From Streptomyces cyaneus (GTDB lineage: Bacteria > Actinomycetota > Actinomycetes > Streptomycetales > Streptomycetaceae), in assembly GCF_004028635.1 (NCBI RefSeq), contig NZ_RQJW01000011.1, forward strand, positions 1-64,000: a stretch of 64,000 bases of DNA, in the 5' to 3' direction. Shown piece after piece: positions 9,728 through 16,901 of the stretch. The translations under genes and the position numbers were made by a program. The notes below the pieces were generated by a model. The model was not told the DNA's origin and did no database searches. It worked only from the letters and a program-made list of their open reading frames with translations. The first letter of the stretch is position 1; each line of letters opens with the position of its first letter.

Positions 9728-11242
9728 GTGACCACCACGACCGACTTGGTGTCGTACGAGGACGCGCTGGCGTCGTACGACCCCGTCATGGGCCTCGAGG
9801 TCCATGTCGAACTCGGCACCAAGACCAAGATGTTCTGCGGCTGTTCGACCGCCCTCGGTCAGGACGCCAACACGCAGACCTGCCCCACCTGCCTCGGCCT
9901 GCCCGGCTCGCTCCCGGTCGTGAACGCGACCGGCGTCGAGTCCGCGATCAAGATCGGTCTCGCGCTGAACTGCGAGATCGCCGAGTGGTGCCGCTTCGCC
10001 CGGAAGAACTACTTCTATCCGGACATGCCGAAGAACTTCCAGACCTCCCAGTACGACGAGCCGATCGCCTTCAACGGCTACCTCGACGTCCAGCTGGAGG
10101 ACGGCGAGACCTTCCGCGTGGAGATCGAGCGCGCCCACATGGAGGAGGACACCGGCAAGTCCACCCACGTCGGTGGCGCGACCGGCCGTATCCACGGCGC
10201 GTCCCACTCCCTGCTGGACTACAACCGCGCCGGCATCCCGCTCATCGAGATCGTCACCAAGCCGATCGAGGGCGCGGGCGAGCGTGCCCCCGAGGTCGCG
10301 AAGGCGTACGTCCGTGAGCTGCGCGAGCTCATCAAGGCGCTCGGCGTGTCGGAAGCCCGCATGGAGATGGGGCAGATGCGCTGCGACGTGAACCTGTCGC
10401 TGCGCCCCAACGGCACCGAGAAGTTCGGCACCCGCTCGGAGACGAAGAACGTCAACTCGCTGCGGTCCGTGGAGCGCGCGGCCCGCTACGAGATCCAGCG
10501 GCACGCGGCCGTGCTGAGCAGCGGCGGGACGATCATCCAGGAGACCCGGCACTTCCACGAGGACACCGGGTCGACGACCTCGGGCCGAGTGAAGGAAGAG
10601 GCCGAGGACTACCGGTACTTCCCCGAGCCGGACCTGGTGCCGGTGGCCCCCTCGCGCGAGTGGGTCGAGGAGATCCGGGCGGCGCTTCCCGAGATGCCGC
10701 TGGCCCGCCGTACCCGGCTCCTCGCGGAGTGGGGCATCTCGGCCACCGACATGCAGGCGATCCTCAACGCAGGCGCGCTGGACCCGATCGTCGCCACGAT
10801 CGACGCCGGTGCCGACGCCGCCTCCGCTCGTAAGTGGTGGATGGGCGAACTGGCGCGCAGCGCCAACGAGTCGGGCGTCGCGCTCGACGAGCTGGCGATC
10901 ACGCCGGAGCAGGTCGCTCGGGTCACGGCCCTGGTCAACGAGGGCTCCCTGAACGACAAGCTGGCCCGCCAGGTCATCGAGGGCGTTCTCGCGGGCGAAG
11001 GCACCCCGGACGAGGTCGTCGACAAGCGCGGACTGAAGGTCGTCTCCGACGAGGGTGCCCTGGGCACCGCCGTCGACGAGGCCATTGCCGGCAACCCGGG
11101 CATCGCCGACAAGATCCGCGGCGGCAAGGTGGCCGCGGCCGGCGCTCTGGTCGGCGCGGTCATGAAGGCGACACGCGGTCAGGCCGACGCGGCGCGCGTC
11201 AAGGAGCTGATCCTGGAGAAGCTGGGCGTCAGCGAGGGCTGA
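9728..11242 (+). CDS. gatB: GatCAB amidotransferase subunit B
   Basis: This 504-aa subunit binds and activates mischarged tRNA for transamidation. The N-terminal GLEVHVELGTKTKMFCGCST and the zinc-type cysteines CGC...CPTC are characteristic, followed by the PET112 core (YPDMPKNFQTSQYD). The C-terminal YqeY-like tail domain (about 360-500) ends in DAARVKELILEKLG. Length is standard. It ends the gat operon; a strong hairpin follows at 11261-11298. Confidence 0.98.
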   Translation: MTTTTDLVSYEDALASYDPVMGLEVHVELGTKTKMFCGCSTALGQDANTQTCPTCLGLPGSLPVVNATGVESAIKIGLALNCEIAEWCRFARKNYFYPDMPKNFQTSQYDEPIAFNGYLDVQLEDGETFRVEIERAHMEEDTGKSTHVGGATGRIHGASHSLLDYNRAGIPLIEIVTKPIEGAGERAPEVAKAYVRELRELIKALGVSEARMEMGQMRCDVNLSLRPNGTEKFGTRSETKNVNSLRSVERAARYEIQRHAAVLSSGGTIIQETRHFHEDTGSTTSGRVKEEAEDYRYFPEPDLVPVAPSREWVEEIRAALPEMPLARRTRLLAEWGISATDMQAILNAGALDPIVATIDAGADAASARKWWMGELARSANESGVALDELAITPEQVARVTALVNEGSLNDKLARQVIEGVLAGEGTPDEVVDKRGLKVVSDEGALGTAVDEAIAGNPGIADKIRGGKVAAAGALVGAVMKATRGQADAARVKELILEKLGVSEG

Positions 11243-11260
11243 CACCCGCAGTCGTGAACC

Positions 11261-11298
11261 CCGAGGGGGATGCATCAACGGCGATGCATCCCCCTCGG
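11261..11298. terminator. bidirectional hairpin between convergent genes
   Basis: A perfect 16-bp inverted repeat, CCGAGGGGGATGCATC (11261-11276) with its reverse complement at 11283-11298, leaves a 6-nt loop. It lies between the converging gatB and methyltransferase genes and can serve both strands. There is no U-tract, as is usual in Streptomyces. Confidence 0.85.
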
Positions 11299-11304
11299 CA
11301 CGTC

Positions 11305-12108
11305 TCAGATACGGCGGCCTACGAGCCGTACGAAGCCCAGCGTGCGGCCCTCGTCGAGCCGTACCATCTCGCCGACCCGGCGGGCCATCGTGCGATGGAA
11401 CTCCTCCGGGCTCTCCTCGGCGATCACGTCGCACCACAGCAGCCAGTCCCGCCAGCCGTCGTCCAGCCAGTCGGCGGTCTCGACCTCCACGGCCCCACTG
11501 CGCGTCCACTGGCGTCGCCACCAGTCGGCGGTGTGGAAGGACCAGAAGTCGGGTTCCCAGTAGGGCTTCAGATGCTCCGGAGGCTCGGTTCCCTCCGGCT
11601 CCTCCCGCAGCGCGGGTACGACGACACCGATCCGCCCGCCGGGCTTCAACAGCCGGGTGAGCGTGGGCAGATAGAGGTCGTCGGTGCCGAAGTAGTGGTA
11701 CGCGTCGATGCTCACGATCGCGTCGAAGCTGCCCTCGGCGAACGGCAGGTCGTGCGCCTCGGCGTGCACGGGCAGCACACGGTCGGCGAAACCGGCCTCG
11801 GCGATGCGCCGGGCGTTCTCGTCGGGCTTGACCCACAGGTCGGCGGCGGTGACCTGGGCGTCGTACTCCCTGGCCAGGAAGACGGAGGTCATCGCCCGGC
11901 CGCAGCCCAGGTCGAGGACGCGTGCGCAGGGGCGCAGGGCGTCCAGGCCGAGGGCGGGGGCCAGCCACTCCAGCAGCCACAGCGCGTTCGGGCCCATCTG
12001 GTTCTCGATGACCCAGCGGACGTCGTAGCTGTTGCTGCGCGGGTAGCGGGCGTGGGTCAGCCGCTTGGTGAGGTCCTCACTCGAGGTCCTCGGGGTGATG
12101 TCTGGCAT
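11305..12108 (-). CDS. SAM-dependent methyltransferase
   Basis: This 267-aa protein has a class I methyltransferase Rossmann core. Motif I is VLDLGCGRAMTS (about residues 64-75), followed by an acidic residue in VTAADLWV, then FDAIVSIDAYHYF and LKPGGRIGVVVP. The pattern after motif IV and the aromatic-rich centre resemble the cyclopropane-fatty-acid/UbiE-like families, but the substrate is not evident. It is transcribed alone, convergent with gatB. The start ATG 12108 is preceded by GGAGCC. Confidence 0.85.
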   Translation of the reverse strand: MPDITPRTSSEDLTKRLTHARYPRSNSYDVRWVIENQMGPNALWLLEWLAPALGLDALRPCARVLDLGCGRAMTSVFLAREYDAQVTAADLWVKPDENARRIAEAGFADRVLPVHAEAHDLPFAEGSFDAIVSIDAYHYFGTDDLYLPTLTRLLKPGGRIGVVVPALREEPEGTEPPEHLKPYWEPDFWSFHTADWWRRQWTRSGAVEVETADWLDDGWRDWLLWCDVIAEESPEEFHRTMARRVGEMVRLDEGRTLGFVRLVGRRI

Positions 12109-12282
12109 CGGTGAACGGGCTCCTTGAGTCCTGGAAGGCGGAGAGGGATACGGAGGAGCTCGGCCGGACGCTCAAACAATGCACCTGCCCAGGTCAGCGG
12201 CGATGTGCCGCGGGAACGGCTGACCTTCGGAAGCTAGCAGCCCGCCTTACGGACCCGCATCCGGTTTCTCAGCGCGACGCGC

Positions 12283-12297
12283 TACGCTCGCCCGCCA
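12283..12297 (+). promoter_or_regulatory. probable leaderless promoter, -10 TACGCT
   Basis: TACGCT (12283-12288) lies 8 nt before the ATG at 12297, and the intervening CGCCCGCC has no ribosome-binding site. This spacing fits transcription starting at or next to the A of ATG. No good -35 is present. Confidence 0.45.
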
Positions 12298-12653
12298 TGA
12301 GTGGACGCGGTGATTCCGAGATATCCGAGACGCGGGAGGACGAAGACATCGAGGGTGTCGAGGACGTCCAGGACATTGAGGACGTCGAGGACGTCGAGGA
12401 TCCGGCGCAGGAGGCGCGGCGGGCCCGCTGGCTGGCCGTCGGTACCGGGGTGCTCCTCGCCCTCGCGGGGCTCGCCGCCTCGACGCTCCGTGTCACGGGT
12501 TCCGCCCCGGCCCTCGTCCCGGCCGCCTACGCCTGCGGTGCCGCCGTCTGTGCGCTCGCCGCGTTCCTCGGTTCCCGGGGGCGCACCCGCCGGGCTCTGT
12601 GGCTGCTGATCGCCGGAGTGATGGTGATGGCGATGGGCGACCAGTTCGACTGA
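12297..12653 (+). CDS. small membrane protein with acidic N-terminus
   Basis: This 118-aa protein starts with a strongly acidic segment of repeated Val-Glu-Asp/Ile-Glu-Asp units (about residues 12-36), followed by RRARW and three hydrophobic helices (about 45-65, 70-90 and 97-115). It recalls small Streptomyces membrane proteins without assigned function. I chose ATG 12297 because a longer reading frame upstream begins in the intergenic region without a ribosome site. The gene may be leaderless. Confidence 0.7.
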   Translation: MSGRGDSEISETREDEDIEGVEDVQDIEDVEDVEDPAQEARRARWLAVGTGVLLALAGLAASTLRVTGSAPALVPAAYACGAAVCALAAFLGSRGRTRRALWLLIAGVMVMAMGDQFD

Positions 12654-12864
12654 TGTGGCAGGCGTCACCAGGGGACGACAGAGTGGCCGTTACTGTCCTG
12701 TGATCTGCCTCCCACTCGTGTGAATAAACCCACGAACGCGGCAAACGATCATTTTCGCCTGCAAGAGTTTGCTGCACATCGCTCACGCGTTCTTTGCGGG
12801 CTGTTCACTTCATGAACGACTGTTCCCGGTCAAAGATCCATAAATCGTCCCTGGGAGCTCGTTC

Positions 12865-15111
12865 GTGGCAGCCCTTGCACGCTGGTGTGTCCAGCGCCGC
12901 CTCCTCCCTGTTCTGCTGTGGCTCCTGGCCTTCGGCGGGGTGAGTGCGGCCGCAGCCGTCATGGGTTCCGCGTACTCGAACGACTACCAGGTCCCCGGCA
13001 CCGAATCGGGCCGCGCCACCCAGCTGCTCGAGGACGGCTTCCCCGGCCTCGGCGGCGACAGTGACACCGTTGTCTGGCACACCGAGTCCGGCACCGTCCG
13101 CGCCGCCGACGTCGAGCAGACCATGACCCGCACCCTGGACGAGATCGCCGACCTGCCCGGCGTCGCGGCCGTGGGCAGCCCGTACGACAAGCAGGGCACC
13201 GCGCAGATCAGCGAGGACGGGCACACCGCGTACGCCACCGTCACCTTCGACGGCAGCGCCGAGACCCTCGACAAGGGCGAGGCGCAGGCCGTGGTGAGCG
13301 CGGCCGAGGCCGCCGAGGCCGACGGGCTCCAGGTGGAGCTGGGCGGCAGTGCCGTCGGGCTCACCGAGTCGTCGGGCGGGCATCTCGCCGAGGTCGTCGG
13401 GGTGGCCGTCGCCGCGGTCGTGCTGTTCCTCGCCTTCGGCTCGCTCGCCGCCTCGCTGCTGCCCATCGCCACCGCGCTGGTCAGCGTCGGCACCGCGTAC
13501 GCCGGGATCGTGCTGCTCGGGCACGCCATGACCGTGGCCGACTTCGCGCCCATGCTCGGGATGCTGATCGGGCTCGGCGTCGGCATCGACTACGCGCTGT
13601 TCATCGTCACCCGGCACCGGCGCGGGCTGAAACGCGGGCTGTCCGTCACCGAGTCGATCACGAACGCCGTGGCGACCACCGGACGCGCGGTCGTGTTCGC
13701 GGGTGCCACCGTGTGCATCGCCCTGCTCGGGATGCTGATCCTCCAGCTCAGCTTCCTCAACGGCGTCGCGATCGCCGCCTCGCTGACCGTGGTCCTGACG
13801 GTCGCCGCCTCCGTGACCCTGCTGCCCGCCCTGCTGTCCTTCATCGGCATGCGCGCCCTGAGCCGCCGCGAGCGGCGCCGGCTGTCGGAGCACGGGCCCG
13901 AGCCCGAGCTGCCGACCGGGTTCGCCGCCCGCTGGTCGGCGTTCGTGGAGCGCCACCCCAAGGCGCTCGGCGCGATCGCCCTGGCCGTCATCACGGTCCT
14001 CGCACTGCCCACCCTCGGCCTGCGCCTGGGCACCTCCGACCAGGGCAACAACCCCGAGTCCTCCACCACACGCCAGGCCTACGACCTCCTCGCCGACGGC
14101 TTCGGGCCCGGCGTGAACGGCCCCCTCACCCTGGTCACCGAGGTCGACGGCGGCGACGACAAGCTCGCCCTCGACAACCTCGACGCCACCCTCCGCCACA
14201 CCGAGGGCGTCGCGGCGGTGACCCCGGTGACGTACAACACCGGCGGCGACACCGCGTACCTCACCGTCGTACCGGAGTCCTCCCCGCAGTCGCAGCAGAC
14301 CAGTGACCTCGTCGACCGGCTGCGCTCCGAGGTCCTGCCGCGCGCCGAGACCGGCACCTCGCTCGATGTGCACGTCGGCGGCATGACGGCCGGCTACGAC
14401 GACTTCGCCGACGTGATCGTCGGCAAGCTGCCGCTGTTCGTCGGCGTCGTCATCGGCCTGGGCTGTCTGCTGCTCCTGCTGGCCTTCCGGTCCGTCGGCA
14501 TCCCCCTGAAGGCCGCGGCGATGAACGTGGCCGCGGTCGCCGCCGCCTTCGGTGTCGTCGTGGCGATCTTCCAGTGGGGCTGGGGGAGCGAGCTGCTCGG
14601 GCTGGGCCGCGCGGGCCCGATCGAGCCGTTCCTCCCGGTCATCATGGTGTCGGTGCTGTTCGGCCTCTCCATGGACTACCAGGTCTTCCTGGTCAGCCGG
14701 ATGTACGAGGAGTGGCTGGAGACCGGCGACAACCGGCGGGCCGTCCGGGTCGGCCTCGCCGAAACCAGCCGGGTGATCAACTCCGCCGCCGTCATCATGA
14801 TCTCGGTCTTCCTCGCCTTCGTCCTCAGCGGCGACCGCGTGATCGCCATGTTCGGCATCGCCCTCGCGGCCGCCGTCGCCCTGGACGCCTTCGTGCTCCG
14901 TACGCTCCTCGTCCCCGCTCTGATGCACATGCTCGGCGGCGCCAACTGGTGGCTGCCCCGCTGGCTCGACGAGCGCATGCCCCGCATCAGCATCGAGCCG
15001 CCCGAGTCCCGTGCCGCCCATGAGAGGCTGGCCGCCGCGACGGACGCCGAGGTGGCGGACGTGCTGGCCAAGGAGGAGCGGCAGCGGGATGTACGCGATA
15101 TCGCTGGGTGA
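12865..15111 (+). CDS. MMPL-family RND transporter
   Basis: This 748-aa protein has the MMPL layout: an N-terminal helix, an extracytoplasmic domain (about 35-165), a bundle of helices (about 170-330), a second extracytoplasmic domain (about 385-520) and a second helix bundle (about 525-700). GVGIDYALFIVTRHR and GLSMDYQVFLVSRMYEEW are the matching TM4/TM10 motifs, with the aspartates thought to relay protons. Actinobacterial MMPL proteins export lipids or antibiotics; the cargo here is unknown. The start is GTG 12865 with GGGAG upstream. The 3' end overlaps the downstream acetyltransferase by 23 nt. Confidence 0.92.
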   Translation: MAALARWCVQRRLLPVLLWLLAFGGVSAAAAVMGSAYSNDYQVPGTESGRATQLLEDGFPGLGGDSDTVVWHTESGTVRAADVEQTMTRTLDEIADLPGVAAVGSPYDKQGTAQISEDGHTAYATVTFDGSAETLDKGEAQAVVSAAEAAEADGLQVELGGSAVGLTESSGGHLAEVVGVAVAAVVLFLAFGSLAASLLPIATALVSVGTAYAGIVLLGHAMTVADFAPMLGMLIGLGVGIDYALFIVTRHRRGLKRGLSVTESITNAVATTGRAVVFAGATVCIALLGMLILQLSFLNGVAIAASLTVVLTVAASVTLLPALLSFIGMRALSRRERRRLSEHGPEPELPTGFAARWSAFVERHPKALGAIALAVITVLALPTLGLRLGTSDQGNNPESSTTRQAYDLLADGFGPGVNGPLTLVTEVDGGDDKLALDNLDATLRHTEGVAAVTPVTYNTGGDTAYLTVVPESSPQSQQTSDLVDRLRSEVLPRAETGTSLDVHVGGMTAGYDDFADVIVGKLPLFVGVVIGLGCLLLLLAFRSVGIPLKAAAMNVAAVAAAFGVVVAIFQWGWGSELLGLGRAGPIEPFLPVIMVSVLFGLSMDYQVFLVSRMYEEWLETGDNRRAVRVGLAETSRVINSAAVIMISVFLAFVLSGDRVIAMFGIALAAAVALDAFVLRTLLVPALMHMLGGANWWLPRWLDERMPRISIEPPESRAAHERLAAATDAEVADVLAKEERQRDVRDIAG

Positions 15112-15664
15112 CGACGGAGCGGAACTGCGGCCCCTGGAACCCTGGCACGCGGAGGAGTTCCTGGCGCATCTGGACCGGGGCAGGGAGTTCATCGGGCAGC
15201 ACATCCCGTTCGGGGCCAAGGCCACCGACGTCGACTCCGCGCGGGAACTCCTTCAGTCGTACGCGGACAAGCGGGCCGCCGACACCGGCAGCCTGCACGG
15301 CCTGTGGCTGGAAGGAAAGCTCGTCGGCGGCGTGCTGTTCCTGCATTTCGACGCCGAGCGGGGCACCTGCGAGGTCGGCTGCTGGCTGGAGCCGGCCGGC
15401 GCGGGGCGCGGACTGGTCACGCGTGCCATGCGGGTCCTCATCGACTGGGCGGTTGACGTGCGCGGCATCCACCGTGTGGAGTGGCAGGCGTCGTCCGCCA
15501 ACGAACCGAGCATCAACGTGGCGCGACGGCTGGGCATGGCGCGTGATGGTGTGCTGCGACAGAGCTACCCCTATCGGGGAGTGCGCCAGGACCTCGAGGT
15601 GTGGTCCGTCCTCGCCCCCGAGTGGCGTGAGGCACGCGCGCGTGCCGCTCACAACGATCATTAA
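15089..15664 (+). CDS. GNAT N-acetyltransferase, RimJ/RimL type
   Basis: This 191-aa protein matches the RimJ/RimL-like branch of GNAT acetyltransferases (Acetyltransf_3). Visible features are LRPLEPWHAEEFLAHLDR at the N-terminus, the acetyl-CoA region CEVGCWLEPAGAGRGLVTRA, and WQASSANEPSINVARRLGM near the C-terminus. It probably acetylates an N-terminal amino group or a small amine. ATG 15089 has an excellent AAGGAGGAG site 10 nt upstream that lies inside the MMPL gene, so the two are co-transcribed. Its stop codon falls inside the first copy of a direct repeat. Confidence 0.88.
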   Translation: MYAISLGDDGAELRPLEPWHAEEFLAHLDRGREFIGQHIPFGAKATDVDSARELLQSYADKRAADTGSLHGLWLEGKLVGGVLFLHFDAERGTCEVGCWLEPAGAGRGLVTRAMRVLIDWAVDVRGIHRVEWQASSANEPSINVARRLGMARDGVLRQSYPYRGVRQDLEVWSVLAPEWREARARAAHNDH

Positions 15665-15722
15665 GAGTCCTCTCGATCGTCACGCGATCATTAAGAGACC
15701 TCTCAGACAGCGTCCGTACGGT
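15655..15722 (+). promoter_or_regulatory. 30-bp-spaced direct repeats and leaderless -10 box
   Basis: Two 20-bp copies of CGATCATTAAGAG(T/A)CCTCTC lie at 15655-15674 and 15685-15704, differing at one base and exactly 30 bp apart. A -10 box TACGGT (15717-15722) sits 7 nt before ATG 15730. No good -35 is present; the second repeat occupies that position. The layout suits an activator that binds as a dimer of dimers. The regulator is unknown. Confidence 0.65.
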
Positions 15723-15729
15723 GCGAGGC

Positions 15730-16308
15730 ATGGGAACGAAGACAGTGGACGAGACCGGCGCCGGAACCGGCACCGAGGCGAAGACCGACGAGGAGAAGGT
15801 GGACGTCGCCACGACGACTGACGCCACGGACTCCACCGACGCCGACGAGGCGACGGAGACCGACGAGGTCGAGGAGGAGGTGGCCGCCGAGGCGACGGAA
15901 GCGGGCTCCTCCGGCGTCGGCCAGGGCGCGGGTGCGGTCGTCTCCGCGGCGCTCGGCCTGGTCTCCCTGAGCGGTGGCTGGCTCGGTACGGTCGCCGCCG
16001 CGCGACAGTCCCTGGTCGCCCAGCTGGAGTCCTCGACGTCGTCGTCCCAGAACGTCTCCAAGCTGCTCGAGCAGGGCTACGGGGACGCCTGGAACGCCAC
16101 CGCCCTGTGGGCCGGCGTCTTCGCGCTCGCCGCGCTGATCGTCGGCGTCGTCGTGCTCGCCCGGCCCGCGTTCGGGGCGCCCGGCAAGCCGCAGGCCGTG
16201 TGGATCAAGTCGGTCGCCTGGGGCGGCGTCTCGCTGGGCGTCATCGGCCTCCTGCTGGCCGTACTCAAGTACACCGACGTCCTGCTCGGCCTGCCGTCGG
16301 TGGGCTGA
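15730..16308 (+). CDS. conserved membrane protein, acidic N-terminus
   Basis: This 192-aa protein begins with about 60 residues rich in Thr, Glu, Asp and Ala. It continues with a hydrophobic segment (about 68-90), an extracellular-looking linker with SSTSSSQNVSKLLEQGYG, and two more hydrophobic segments (about 120-145 and 160-185). No domain is recognised. ATG 15730 is preferred over the in-frame GTG at 15721 because the -10 box would place transcription start at the ATG. Paired direct repeats immediately upstream suggest tight regulation. A very strong terminator follows. Confidence 0.72.
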   Translation: MGTKTVDETGAGTGTEAKTDEEKVDVATTTDATDSTDADEATETDEVEEEVAAEATEAGSSGVGQGAGAVVSAALGLVSLSGGWLGTVAAARQSLVAQLESSTSSSQNVSKLLEQGYGDAWNATALWAGVFALAALIVGVVVLARPAFGAPGKPQAVWIKSVAWGGVSLGVIGLLLAVLKYTDVLLGLPSVG

Positions 16309-16333
16309 CTCAGCTGAATCACCGCAGGTCCTG

Positions 16334-16383
16334 AGGGGCCTCAGGGCCGCCGTAAGTACATCGGACGGCGCCCTGAGGCCCCT
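16334..16383 (+). terminator. strong hairpin terminator
   Basis: Perfect 14-bp arms AGGGGCCTCAGGGC (16334-16347) and GCCCTGAGGCCCCT (16370-16383) are extended inward by GCCG/CGGC with one bulged C. It ends the upstream membrane-protein transcript. Confidence 0.85.
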
Positions 16384-16524
16384 TAGACGTGTCTAAGACG
16401 CCGCCCGCCGCCGAAGATGCGGAACTCTCCCGATGTGGCGGACCCGCCTGGGAGACGAAGGTGGAGGCATCGCAGCAAGCGAGCCCGAAACCCGACTCTC
16501 ACCAGGAAAAACGAGGGATCCGCC

Positions 16525-16722
16525 ATGTACGAGTACGAGCTCCATCACTTCCGTACCGCCGAACTGCTCCGCCGGGCCGAGCACGCACGCCTGGTCCGCG
16601 AGGCCGTACGCACCCGCCGAGCCGCCCGCCGCGAGGCCGCGAAGCGCTCCGCTCAGGGCGCGGCGGAGGCGGAGGCGCATACCTCCCGTCTCCGCAGGCC
16701 TCGGCATCCACGCGCCGCGTGA
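16525..16722 (+). CDS. small basic helical protein upstream of LAL regulator
   Basis: This 65-aa protein starts with MYEYELHHFRTAELLRRAEH and is dominated by Arg, Ala and Glu in a pattern suggesting one long amphipathic helix (about residues 8-52). GAGGGAT lies 9 nt before ATG 16525, a convincing ribosome site. I recall near-identical short proteins in many Streptomyces next to regulators; none has a known function. It precedes the large LuxR-type gene by about 180 bp and is in a different frame. Confidence 0.7.
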   Translation: MYEYELHHFRTAELLRRAEHARLVREAVRTRRAARREAAKRSAQGAAEAEAHTSRLRRPRHPRAA

Positions 16723-16901
16723 AGGCGGGGGATACGGGGGCCGGGGTCGGTGCTGATCGGCAACGGGCGGCCCGTCCGGTGTCCGGCGACGAGGCCGCAC
16801 CATCCCTGACCCCCGACCACCCGCAGGGGGCGCCCGTACCGTCGGTCGCCCTCGTTGCGAGCGCGGCGAAAACCGGTGCCGGACTGTCGATGGCGCATGC
16901 G

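Noticed and set aside
12111..12296. N-terminal extension of the small membrane protein
   Set aside because: The extension has no ribosome site, atypical codons and a Cys-rich, unconserved look; the -10 box at 12283 argues for the ATG at 12297.
16389..16889. 167-codon N-terminal extension of the LAL regulator
   Set aside because: It overlaps the terminator and the 65-aa gene in another frame and lacks family similarity; real LAL proteins start just before FVGRATEL.
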